DNA of 48,766 bases from Gemmatimonadota bacterium (GTDB lineage Bacteria > Gemmatimonadota > Gemmatimonadetes > Longimicrobiales > Gaopeijiaceae), in assembly GCA_022340755.1 (NCBI GenBank), contig JAJDNI010000188.1:1-48766 (forward strand), in the 5' to 3' direction. The notes below the pieces were generated by a model. That model saw only the letters and a program-made list of their open reading frames with translations, ran no database searches and was not told the origin of the DNA. This document shows, piece by piece, positions 17,304 to 26,795 of the stretch (its first letter is position 1; the number at the start of each line of letters is the position of its first letter). The position numbers were made by a program, and so were the translations under genes.

Positions 17304-20300
17304 GAATGTGGACCCGGGCTGCCGGTGCCGCGGGCGGTGTCGGGCCGTGGCTGGGGGTCATGGCTCTCAGCCTCTGGTCCGGGACGCCCGAGCCCCGCGT
17401 GCTCTTCGTGGCCGCACTGGGCGCCGGCGTGGCGGTGCTCTGGGGTGGCGCGCGCTCCCGCGCCGGATCCCTCGGGTTGATCGTTCTCGTCGGGGGGATC
17501 CTGGCGGGATTCGTCGCTCACCGCCAGGTCGAGCGTATCCGGACGGACTGGTCGGGCTACTGGAGCACCCGTGAGGAGCAGGTTGGTGAGAGCCTGAACG
17601 CCGAGCTCCAGGAGCGAGAGAAGGCGGCGGAGGCGGCCGCCGACACGTTGGCTGCGCTCGCCGCCCGCAATGCCGCCACGGACGAGCAGGTGGCCGAGCT
17701 CCGTCGACGCGACGGAGTGTCCGCACTGGCGCTGTACGACCCCTCGGGGGCGCTGGTGTCCTGGGACGGAAGCCATCGCGGGGAGATCCCGACGGAGGCG
17801 AAGGGGGGGACACGTCGCTACGTCTTCGGGGATCTGCCGCTCTTCAGCTACCTGTACGTCACCTCAAGCGCGGGCACCGCGGGCACCGCCGTGGCCGCCA
17901 TTCTCTTGAGCACCGAGCTGCCACCGTCCCTGAGTGCCGATGCCGGAGACTTCGCATCACGGTTTCGGCGTGAGGTGGGGGAGGGGATCCGGATCGTGAA
18001 GGATCCGCCCTCGGGGTTGGGGGGGTGGGACCTCCGGTTGGGGGACCAGACACTGTTCACCGTGGTGCTGGACCAGCCCCAGGCGGCGGTGCGCGTAGCC
18101 GAGGTCCGCAACCGGTGGCGTGTGCGGGTGGGGGTGTTGGCCATCGTCGCTTGGATCTTCCTCGCACTGGGAGCACCAGAGGGCCTGGGGTGGGGACTCA
18201 CCGCCGCGTTCACCCTCGTCTTCATCTCGGGAGCCTTGCCCTTCCATCACCTGGAGGTGCTCCGCCCCTTCTTCGACACCAACCGCTTCTCGCTTCCGGG
18301 TCCGAAGCTCATCCCCCTGGGGCGCCTGGCGGCCATGGTCCTGGGCGTGGTGACGGTGGTGGCCGTGTTTCCCCGGCCGAGGGAGCGGATCCGGCCCTGG
18401 GTGGCGGGTGTGATCGCCGCGGTAGGGTTCACCCTGCTGCTGTGGGTGATGAAATCCGGGCTCGCACCGGGGACGCTGGCGCAAGGGACGGTCTACTGGA
18501 TCCTGTACCAGGGCGTGGCCATGCTGCTCCTCACGCTCCTGACCGGGGCCGTTCTGGTCCGGGTGAAGCCGATCTCGGGGAAGCGTGCCACGTGGCAGTT
18601 GCCCGTCGGCGTGCTCCTCGGCTTCGTGCTCGGCGCCGTGTCGACCCTCTTCGTTTGGCACACCGCCAACGTGCCTACCTGGTGGCCCCTCGCATGGGGT
18701 GTCCCGGTTGCCCTGGCGGCCGCCGCTCTTCCTGGGTGGCCAGGGTGGCGGAGGTCACCTGCCTCATGGGTCCTCGCCGGCCTGCTGGCGGCGAGCGCAG
18801 CGGTTCCTGTGGCCTGGGGTTCGCGGGTGCAGGCACGCATCCAGGCGGGAGACGCGCGACTGAACCGTGTGGAAGCGCGGAACGACCCCCCGGTGGAGCG
18901 CGCGCTCTACCGTCTCGCAGAGGCCGCCGACTCTCTCGACGGCGCCGATGAGAAAGGGGTGGACATGATGTACGACGCCTGGGCCGCCAGCGACCTGGCG
19001 AGCCTCGGCCAGACGGCGTGGCTGACGCTGTGGTCCCAGGCGGGAGTGCCACAGCAAGAGCTCCGTGTCGGGGTCGCCGAGCGCCCCCCGGTGTCTCAGG
19101 ATGCCTTCGACCAGGACACGCTTCGGGGGCCCGTCGTGGTAGCGTACGACCGCGACGACGCCAGGTACGTCCTGCGTGTACCCCTCTCCGGAGGTCAGGT
19201 ACTCACCGTGGCCGTCCCTCCGTTCGCGGATCCCAACGCCGGGACGCGGCTGAGTCCCCTTCTCGCTGGAGGCCGGCAGACCGACACCGACCCTCTGACG
19301 ATCATCCCGCGGGCCGCCTATCAGCTGGGCACCCCGGGTCAGCTGCGCTGGACCCGCACCGCGGACGGATGGCAGGGGGAGACGGCGCTTCGCTTTCCCA
19401 ACGCGACGTACCGCGCTCACTACGAGGTCTCGCTGCCCGGCGGACTCCTCGCCGTGGCCCGGGGCACGCTGCTCCTCCTGCTGGATGTCTCCTTCTTCCT
19501 GTTCTTCTGGCTCGTGGGGCGCGCCCTTCTGCGTGAGGGCAACCCGCTGAGAGTGCACCTCCGGGATCTCGTGATCTCCTTCCGGGCCCGCGTCACCCTG
19601 GCGCTGTTCGGGTTCTTCACGTTGGCCAACGTCATCTTCGGAACGGTGGCGTATCGGGCCATCGCTGAAGCGTCGCACCGGGCTGCCCAGGTGCTGGCGG
19701 AGAGAGCCACCGATGACGCCGCTGGCTGGTACTTCGAGGTGAGCGGTCGGATGGAGGCGCTGGCCCGTCGCGTGGGGGCGGAGCTTCTGGATTACCGTCG
19801 AGGCGCGCTCCAGGCCGGCTCCGTGCAGGAGCTCGTCGACCTCGGGCTGTACGAAGAATGGATCCCCCTGAGCACCGAGAGGCTCCTGGAACAGGAGGCG
19901 ATCCGGGCGACGACCGAGAGCTCTCTGGGTGAGTGGACCTATACTACGTCCTACCGGCGGCTCCCCACCGGGGACGTCATCGCAGCCCAGGTGCCCATCA
20001 GGGCCGGAGCCACGGCTGCGGGAGCCTCCGACGTCGCGGAGCTGGTCGGCTTCACGGTGGTGGTGGGCGCGGTGCTGTCCTTGATGCTGGCACTCCTCGT
20101 GGGTCGCGCGCTCACGTCACCGATCCACGCGCTCCAGGTGGCCTCGGAGCGGGTGGGCGCCGGGAATCTCGGCCTGCGCCTCCCCGCGGGGCGAGCCGAC
20201 GAGTTCGGGTCGGTCTTCCAGGCGTTCAACCGCATGGTGAGACGGCTCCGGCGGGCACGACGCCAGCTGGTGCGCACCACGCGACGGACTCGGGCGATCA

Positions 20301-21337
20301 TGGAAGAAGCCGCGGTGGGCATGTTGGCTTTGGACTCCGCGCGGCGGGTCACCCTGGTGAACCCCAGAGCCGAAGCCCTCCTGGGGGCCTCCGTGAACGT
20401 CGGTCAGCCGCTCCCCGTCGGGGATGCGTCGGGCGATTCTCTGGCGCGTTGGGTGGACATCTTCCTCGACGCGGAGCGCACCGAGTCAGGAGGCGACCTG
20501 CAGATCGGCGGACGCCGCTTCCGGGTCCGTGCTCGGCGCCTGGGGACGCATGCCGCCAAGGGGGGCGCCGTGGTGGCCATCGAGGACGTGACCGACGAGT
20601 TGCGCACCGAGAGGGTTCTGGCCTGGGGGGAGATGGCGCGCCAGGTGGCGCACGAGGTGAAGAACCCTCTCACCCCCATCAAGCTCTCCATCCAGCACAT
20701 TCGGCGTGCATGGGACGACCGCAAGCCCGACTTCGGGGACGTTCTGGTGCGAAACGCCGACGCCATGCTCCAGGAGATCGATCGCCTCGCCGCCATTGCC
20801 CAGTCGTTCTCCCGCTTCGGCGCTCCGGGGGATCCGGAAACCGTACCGGTATCCGCCGTCGACCTGGCGAAGGTCGTAGGCGAGGTCCTGGCCCTGTACG
20901 AGGGGTCACACGGGCCCGTGCGGTTCGAGCGTCACGTGGACGAGGGTCTCCCACTGGTGCGCGCGCGCGTACCGGAGCTCAAGGAGGTACTGGTGAATCT
21001 CCTGGAGAACGCCCGATACGCGGTGAAGGGTGGCGGCGTGGTGCGGGTGGAGGTCCGATCCGAAGGGCCCGAAGTGGTGCTCCTGGAGGTCGTTGACGAC
21101 GGCGCCGGCATCCCCACGGAGATCATGGCCAGGGTCTTCGAGCCGCAGTTCAGCACCCGCTCGACGGGTACCGGCCTGGGCCTGGCGATCGTCCGCCGGC
21201 TGGTGGAATCGTGGGGTGCCTGGGTGGGCCTGGAGAGCGGTGGCGGCCTCGGCACGAGGGTCTCCGTTCACCTCGCCGCGTGGGACGCACAGCCGGATCA
21301 CGGGGGTGGCGACCCGCAGCCGGATCGGACATCTTAG
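17279..21337 (+). CDS. Large NtrY-like sensor histidine kinase
   Basis: A 1352-residue kinase, nearly twice the length of typical NtrY. An N-terminal pair of helices (about 15-85) precedes an extracytoplasmic region (about 90-275). A block of seven or more helices runs from about 280 to 510. A second soluble region follows (about 520-715), then helices near 723-745, 770-795 and 915-945. HAMP covers about 943-995 and PAS 1003-1050. HisKA has the NtrY-like AHEVKNPLTPIKLS with His1125. HATPase has NLLENARYA, DDGAGIP and TGTGLGLAI. An ATG at residue 10 would avoid overlap with the divergent neighbour. No response regulator adjoins; the NtrC-type gene at 38639 is a possible but unproven partner. 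Confidence 0.93.
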   Translation: MTSPSRSSRMWTRAAGAAGGVGPWLGVMALSLWSGTPEPRVLFVAALGAGVAVLWGGARSRAGSLGLIVLVGGILAGFVAHRQVERIRTDWSGYWSTREEQVGESLNAELQEREKAAEAAADTLAALAARNAATDEQVAELRRRDGVSALALYDPSGALVSWDGSHRGEIPTEAKGGTRRYVFGDLPLFSYLYVTSSAGTAGTAVAAILLSTELPPSLSADAGDFASRFRREVGEGIRIVKDPPSGLGGWDLRLGDQTLFTVVLDQPQAAVRVAEVRNRWRVRVGVLAIVAWIFLALGAPEGLGWGLTAAFTLVFISGALPFHHLEVLRPFFDTNRFSLPGPKLIPLGRLAAMVLGVVTVVAVFPRPRERIRPWVAGVIAAVGFTLLLWVMKSGLAPGTLAQGTVYWILYQGVAMLLLTLLTGAVLVRVKPISGKRATWQLPVGVLLGFVLGAVSTLFVWHTANVPTWWPLAWGVPVALAAAALPGWPGWRRSPASWVLAGLLAASAAVPVAWGSRVQARIQAGDARLNRVEARNDPPVERALYRLAEAADSLDGADEKGVDMMYDAWAASDLASLGQTAWLTLWSQAGVPQQELRVGVAERPPVSQDAFDQDTLRGPVVVAYDRDDARYVLRVPLSGGQVLTVAVPPFADPNAGTRLSPLLAGGRQTDTDPLTIIPRAAYQLGTPGQLRWTRTADGWQGETALRFPNATYRAHYEVSLPGGLLAVARGTLLLLLDVSFFLFFWLVGRALLREGNPLRVHLRDLVISFRARVTLALFGFFTLANVIFGTVAYRAIAEASHRAAQVLAERATDDAAGWYFEVSGRMEALARRVGAELLDYRRGALQAGSVQELVDLGLYEEWIPLSTERLLEQEAIRATTESSLGEWTYTTSYRRLPTGDVIAAQVPIRAGATAAGASDVAELVGFTVVVGAVLSLMLALLVGRALTSPIHALQVASERVGAGNLGLRLPAGRADEFGSVFQAFNRMVRRLRRARRQLVRTTRRTRAIMEEAAVGMLALDSARRVTLVNPRAEALLGASVNVGQPLPVGDASGDSLARWVDIFLDAERTESGGDLQIGGRRFRVRARRLGTHAAKGGAVVAIEDVTDELRTERVLAWGEMARQVAHEVKNPLTPIKLSIQHIRRAWDDRKPDFGDVLVRNADAMLQEIDRLAAIAQSFSRFGAPGDPETVPVSAVDLAKVVGEVLALYEGSHGPVRFERHVDEGLPLVRARVPELKEVLVNLLENARYAVKGGGVVRVEVRSEGPEVVLLEVVDDGAGIPTEIMARVFEPQFSTRSTGTGLGLAIVRRLVESWGAWVGLESGGGLGTRVSVHLAAWDAQPDHGGGDPQPDRTS

Positions 21338-21429
21338 ATAGCATGCTGGAGCGTCCCGCCAATCGCTTCGGCTCCGTGGAGGACGCCTGAGCGCGTCCCT
21401 CCGACCGCCCGACCCGAACCCAGGCGGAC

Positions 21430-22107
21430 ATGAGGAACATCGCGGCCGAGCCTCCGATCTCCCGGACCGCAGGAGCCACTTCAACACATCCCCAAACGGC
21501 GTCCCACCGGACGCAGCGGAGGGTCCAGCCCCTGGAGCTTTCGGAGTGGGTCGAAGAGCGCCTGGGCCGGCTCTCGGACCGCTGGCTTCGTGAGATCCAG
21601 AGCCGCTATGACCGCTCCACCCAGGGCGTCAACGGGCTCCTGGAGGAGTTCGTCGACCTTCTGGTTCGGTTCCTACCCGCCATGCTGGGTCCGTACCGCG
21701 ATGAGGTGGAGCCGCTATGGGTGAGAGGGGCAGAGCTCTTCGGTAATGTCGCGGCCCGACGAGGGCTCGCAGCCGGCGAGGTGATCGAGGAATTCCAGAT
21801 CCTGCGGGAGGCCGTCATCCGACTCCTCTATCAGGAGCCGCCGCTCGATGGTCGCGCTCGCATCTCGCTGAGAGAGGTGCTCCGGCTCAATCGGGCGATC
21901 GACCGCGGCGTCACCCATGCCAGCGTCGGCCACACCGATGCCCTCTTCTTCTCGCTCTTCGAGGGCTCGGGGGTTCCCGACGTTCCGCCCACGGCGGAGC
22001 TCAAGGCGGAAATCCAGAGCCAGCTGGATGCGCTCCGGGAGGAGCTTCGCGAGGCCATTGCGCCCTCCCTCGCGACGAGGTCCCTGGCTGTCGATGAAGG
22101 GCGCTAG
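21430..22107 (+). CDS. RsbR-N-like helical sensor-type protein
   Basis: A 225-residue, nearly all-helical protein with a disordered first 35 residues. A four-helix-bundle domain follows (LSEWVEERLGRLSDRWLREI ... VIEEFQILREAVIRLLYQE), resembling the RsbRD N-terminal domain found in stress-signalling and kinase-associated proteins. No STAS, kinase or DNA-binding part is present. Its stop overlaps the next gene's ATG by 14 bases, and it lies 92 bases after the kinase, so it may be a partner or modulator in the same operon. The family call is tentative. Confidence 0.65.
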   Translation: MRNIAAEPPISRTAGATSTHPQTASHRTQRRVQPLELSEWVEERLGRLSDRWLREIQSRYDRSTQGVNGLLEEFVDLLVRFLPAMLGPYRDEVEPLWVRGAELFGNVAARRGLAAGEVIEEFQILREAVIRLLYQEPPLDGRARISLREVLRLNRAIDRGVTHASVGHTDALFFSLFEGSGVPDVPPTAELKAEIQSQLDALREELREAIAPSLATRSLAVDEGR

Positions 22108-23548
22108 CGGCTCGATCTCTCCAGGAGATCTCCCCGCGGAGGACCTCCGCCGCCTGGGCCACGAGGTGGCCGACTGGATCGCGGACTACGTGGCGTCGGT
22201 CGGGGATCTCCGTGTCTTCCCGGACGTGGTTCCAGGCGACGTCCGCCGCAGCCTTCCGGCCGCGCCTCCAGAGGCGGGAGAGTCCATGGAGGCCGCCCTC
22301 GCCGACTTCCGGGACATCATCGTACCGGGCGTGACCCACTGGAACCACCCAGCCTTCTTCGGCTATTTCGCCATCACCGGGTCCGGGCCGGGGATATTGG
22401 GGGAGATGCTGTCCGCGGCTCTGAACGTGAACGCGATGGTCTGGCGAAGCTCGCCCGCGGCCACGGAGCTCGAAGAGGTGGCGACGGACTGGCTCCGACA
22501 GCTCGTGGGGCTGCCGGACGATTTCGACGGGGTCATCAACGACACGGCGTCGCACTCCACCCTCTATGCCCTGGCGGCCGCCCGTGAGGTGGCGTATCCG
22601 GAGGTGCACGACGGTGGCCTCTTCGGCCTGCCACGGGGCCGCGTGTACGCCTCGGAGCACGCGCACTCCTCGGTGGAGAAGGCAGTGATGACGCTGGGCT
22701 TCGGACGGAGCGGGTACAGGACGATTCCGTCGGACGATGCCTTCCGGATGCGCACGGACGCCCTCGAGGCGGCGATGGAGGAGGACGAGGCCGCGGGCAT
22801 CCGCCCCGTGGCGGTGGTCCCGACGCTGGGAACGACGTCCGTCACGTCGCTGGACCCGGTGGGGGAGATCGTGCCTCTGGCGCGCGCCCACGGCGCGTGG
22901 GTGCACGTGGACGCGGCGTACGGTGGGCCCGCCGCTATCGTTCCGGAGCTGCGTCCGCTGCTGTCCGGGTGGGAGGGTGCCGACTCCATTGTCATCAACC
23001 CCCACAAGTGGCTCTTCACCCCCACCGATTGCTCGACGTTGTACTGCCGCCGCCCCGGGGTTCTGGTGCGCGCGTTCTCGCTGATACCGGAGTACCTCCG
23101 CTCGACGGAGCAGGGGGACGTGAAGAACCTCATGGACTACGGGGTGGCGCTGGGGCGGCGCTTCCGGGCGCTCAAGCTGTGGTTCGTGCTTCGCTGGTTC
23201 GGACGGGATGGCATCGTGGCCAACATCCGTGAGCACGTCCGGCTGGCGCGGCTCCTGGAGTCGTGGGCCGACGCCAGCGAGGATTGGGAGGTCGCGGCCC
23301 CCGTTCCTCTCGGTCTGGTGTGCCTGCGGCACGCCCCGCCCCGGATGAGCGACGAGCGGGCCGACGACATCAACCAGCTCATCCTCGACAGAGTGAATGG
23401 GTCGGGGAAGGCCTTCCTCTCCCACACCAAGCTCCACGGACGCCTCGTGCTCCGCGTTGCCGTGGGCAATCTGAAGACGACGGAGCGGCACGTGGCGGCG
23501 CTTTGGGACCTCCTCCGGGAGTCGGCTGCCGCGGCAACGTCCGACTGA
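22094..23548 (+). CDS. Pyridoxal-dependent aromatic-L-amino-acid-type decarboxylase
   Basis: A 484-residue group-II PLP decarboxylase. It has the WNHPAFFGYFAITGSGPGIL segment, HVDAAYGG at the PLP pyridine site, and the lysine signature INPHKWLFTP with Lys305. Length and motifs match the DDC/TDC branch, which decarboxylates Phe, Tyr, Trp or related amino acids to amines; the exact substrate cannot be read. The ATG overlaps the previous gene by 14 bases. It ends 58 bases before a perfect hairpin. The operon context with a sensor kinase hints at signalling, but catabolic use is equally possible. Confidence 0.9.
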   Translation: MKGASGSISPGDLPAEDLRRLGHEVADWIADYVASVGDLRVFPDVVPGDVRRSLPAAPPEAGESMEAALADFRDIIVPGVTHWNHPAFFGYFAITGSGPGILGEMLSAALNVNAMVWRSSPAATELEEVATDWLRQLVGLPDDFDGVINDTASHSTLYALAAAREVAYPEVHDGGLFGLPRGRVYASEHAHSSVEKAVMTLGFGRSGYRTIPSDDAFRMRTDALEAAMEEDEAAGIRPVAVVPTLGTTSVTSLDPVGEIVPLARAHGAWVHVDAAYGGPAAIVPELRPLLSGWEGADSIVINPHKWLFTPTDCSTLYCRRPGVLVRAFSLIPEYLRSTEQGDVKNLMDYGVALGRRFRALKLWFVLRWFGRDGIVANIREHVRLARLLESWADASEDWEVAAPVPLGLVCLRHAPPRMSDERADDINQLILDRVNGSGKAFLSHTKLHGRLVLRVAVGNLKTTERHVAALWDLLRESAAAATSD

Positions 23549-23605
23549 CCGTCCCGCGGGCCTGGGGTGTCCGCCGCGAGGCGCCCTCCCGCCCATCCTC
23601 GATAA

Positions 23606-23646
23606 AGCGAAGGGGCCGGGAGCGTTTCGCTCCCGGCCCCTTCGCT
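23606..23646. terminator. Perfect 19-bp bidirectional terminator hairpin
   Basis: A perfect 19-bp inverted repeat (23606-23624 and 23628-23646) with a TTT loop, stem starting AGCGAAGGGGCCGGG. It lies between the convergent ends of the decarboxylase (+) and pntB (-), 58 and 20 bases away. No long T tract flanks it on either strand, but its symmetry and position fit a two-way terminator. Confidence 0.85.
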
Positions 23647-23665
23647 CGCCTTCCGGCGGCCGCGG

Positions 23666-25054
<1,389 letters not shown>

Positions 25055-25067
25055 CGTGAGCCTCTCC

Positions 25068-25388
25068 TCAGCGCTTCTTGAACATGGCGAGCATGCGGTC
25101 GGTGACCAGGAAGCCACCGACCACGTTGATGGTGCCCATCGCCACCGCGGCGACGCCGAGCACGAGCTGCAGGGTACCCTCCATATGGCCGGCCACCACC
25201 AGGGCGCCGACGATGGAGATGCCGGAGATCGCGTTGGATCCCGACATCAGCGGCGTGTGCAGCGTGGGGGGGACCTTCGTGATGACCTCGCGTCCCGTCA
25301 TGGTCGCGAGGACGAACACGTAGAGTGCGATCATCAGGGCTGGCATCGCTACGGATGGCTGCGCTGCCGTTTGAGCCACATCACCCAT
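25068..25388 (-). CDS. pntAB: NAD(P) transhydrogenase subunit alpha, membrane part
   Basis: A 106-residue protein with about three transmembrane helices. It contains FVLATMTGREVITKVPPTLHTPLMSG, the signature of the alpha-subunit membrane domain, followed by SNAISGI. In E. coli this is the C-terminal part of PntA; here it is separate, as in Rhodospirillum. The upstream half is encoded by pntAA. It ends 13 bases before the pntB start. It forms part of the proton path with PntB. Confidence 0.95.
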   Translation of the reverse strand: MGDVAQTAAQPSVAMPALMIALYVFVLATMTGREVITKVPPTLHTPLMSGSNAISGISIVGALVVAGHMEGTLQLVLGVAAVAMGTINVVGGFLVTDRMLAMFKKR

Positions 25389-25443
25389 GGGTTCTCCTCG
25401 GAGTGGGGCTTAAGCGTGCTTGGTTATCCACAGGGGCGGAGGG

Positions 25444-26577
25444 CTAAGCGCCCACCGCCTCCTTCACCCTCTCGTTCACGATCTCGCCGGCGTGGGTGAC
25501 CGTCGAGGGGCCGACCACATCGTTGGCGAAGTCGAGGTTCACAGCACCCTCCTTGTCGACGAACTCGGCGATGAGGGTGACGATGTTCTTCGAGTACATC
25601 TGGCTCGCGTGCACGGGGATCGTGGCGGGCAGATTGCTCGGTCCCACAATCGAGACACCGTCCACTACGGCGGTCTCACCGGCCTTCGTGCCCTCGCAGT
25701 TGCCCCCAGACTCGGCGGCGAGGTCGACGATGACCGATCCGGTCTTCATGGACTTCACCATGTCCGCGGTGATGAGCACCGGCGCCTTGCGTCCGGGAAT
25801 CTGCGCGGTGGTGACGACGATGTCGGCGTCGGCGATGTGCGCGGCGATGAGCTCGAGCTCCCGCTTGTGCTGCTCTTCGGAGAGCTCCTTTGCATAGCCG
25901 CCCTCTCCCTCGGCGGTCACGTCGTGCTCGGTCTCGAGGAACTTCGCGCCGAGGCTCTGCACCTGCTCCTTCACGGCCGGTCGCACGTCGAAGGCTTCGA
26001 CCACCGCACCCAGCCTCTTCGCCGTGGCGATGGCCTGCAAGCCCGCCACGCCGGCCCCCAGAATCAACGCCTTCCCCGGTCGGATGGTCCCCGCCGCGGT
26101 CGTGAACATGGGGAGGAACTTCGGCAGGGCGTCCGCCGCCATCAGGACCGCCTTGTAGCCGGCGACGGTGGCCTGGGACGACAACGCGTCCATGGACTGC
26201 GCCCGCGTGATCCGCGGCACCATCTCCATGGAAATGCCGGTGATCTTCCGATCCTTCAGCGCCTTCACCAACGCGGGGTTGGTCAGCGGGCTGAGGAAGG
26301 ACACCAGGATCGTGCCTTCGGCCATCTGCGGGATGGTGTCGGCTCCGGGTGGGTTGATCAGCAGCACCATACCGGCGCCCGCGAGTGCTTCGGCGGCGCC
26401 GTTCGCAACCGTGGCTCCGGCCTGGCGATAATCGTCGTCGGAGACGCCGGCGGCGGTGCCGGCTCCGGTCTCCACCACGACCTCGAGCCCCGACTTCACC
26501 AGCGATTGAACGCCCTGGGCGACGAGGGCCACCCGGTGCTCGTCGGCGCGTGTTTCCTTCAGGACGGCGACCTTCAT
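25444..26577 (-). CDS. pntAA: NAD(P) transhydrogenase subunit alpha, NAD-binding part
   Basis: A 377-residue soluble subunit. It begins MKVAVLKETRADEHRVAL and contains the Rossmann motif ILGAGVAGLQAIATAKRLGA with VEAFDVRP. Further on it has a TTAQIPGRKAPVLI loop typical of the dI domain. It binds NAD(H) and pairs with PntAB and PntB. The ATG has a GGGAGCG site seven bases upstream; the open frame continues further but lacks similarity. A 218-base divergent spacer separates it from the amidase gene and should hold promoters for both, though I see no clear pair of boxes. Confidence 0.96.
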   Translation of the reverse strand: MKVAVLKETRADEHRVALVAQGVQSLVKSGLEVVVETGAGTAAGVSDDDYRQAGATVANGAAEALAGAGMVLLINPPGADTIPQMAEGTILVSFLSPLTNPALVKALKDRKITGISMEMVPRITRAQSMDALSSQATVAGYKAVLMAADALPKFLPMFTTAAGTIRPGKALILGAGVAGLQAIATAKRLGAVVEAFDVRPAVKEQVQSLGAKFLETEHDVTAEGEGGYAKELSEEQHKRELELIAAHIADADIVVTTAQIPGRKAPVLITADMVKSMKTGSVIVDLAAESGGNCEGTKAGETAVVDGVSIVGPSNLPATIPVHASQMYSKNIVTLIAEFVDKEGAVNLDFANDVVGPSTVTHAGEIVNERVKEAVGA

Positions 26578-26795
26578 GGACGCGCTCCCTTTGGGTTCCG
26601 ATGTAGGTTCAAGCTCGCTCGAAATACCACTCTGCCATCCAGGCAGGCGGCCCGGAAGGCCCCCAAGGGTATCCGGCGGGCCAAGCAGGCACAAGCGGGA
26701 ATTTCCCCACGCTTGCGATGGGCGATGGCCTGACCCCAGGATGCCCCTCCGAGGAGGCCCCTTGGCACCGATTCGGACAGAGGGAGGCAGGCCAG

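Noticed and set aside
19933-21096. 387-codon plus-strand frame inside the kinase gene
   Set aside because: It is the same DNA as the HAMP-PAS-HisKA region in another frame, with Arg/Gly/Pro-rich composition and no motif.
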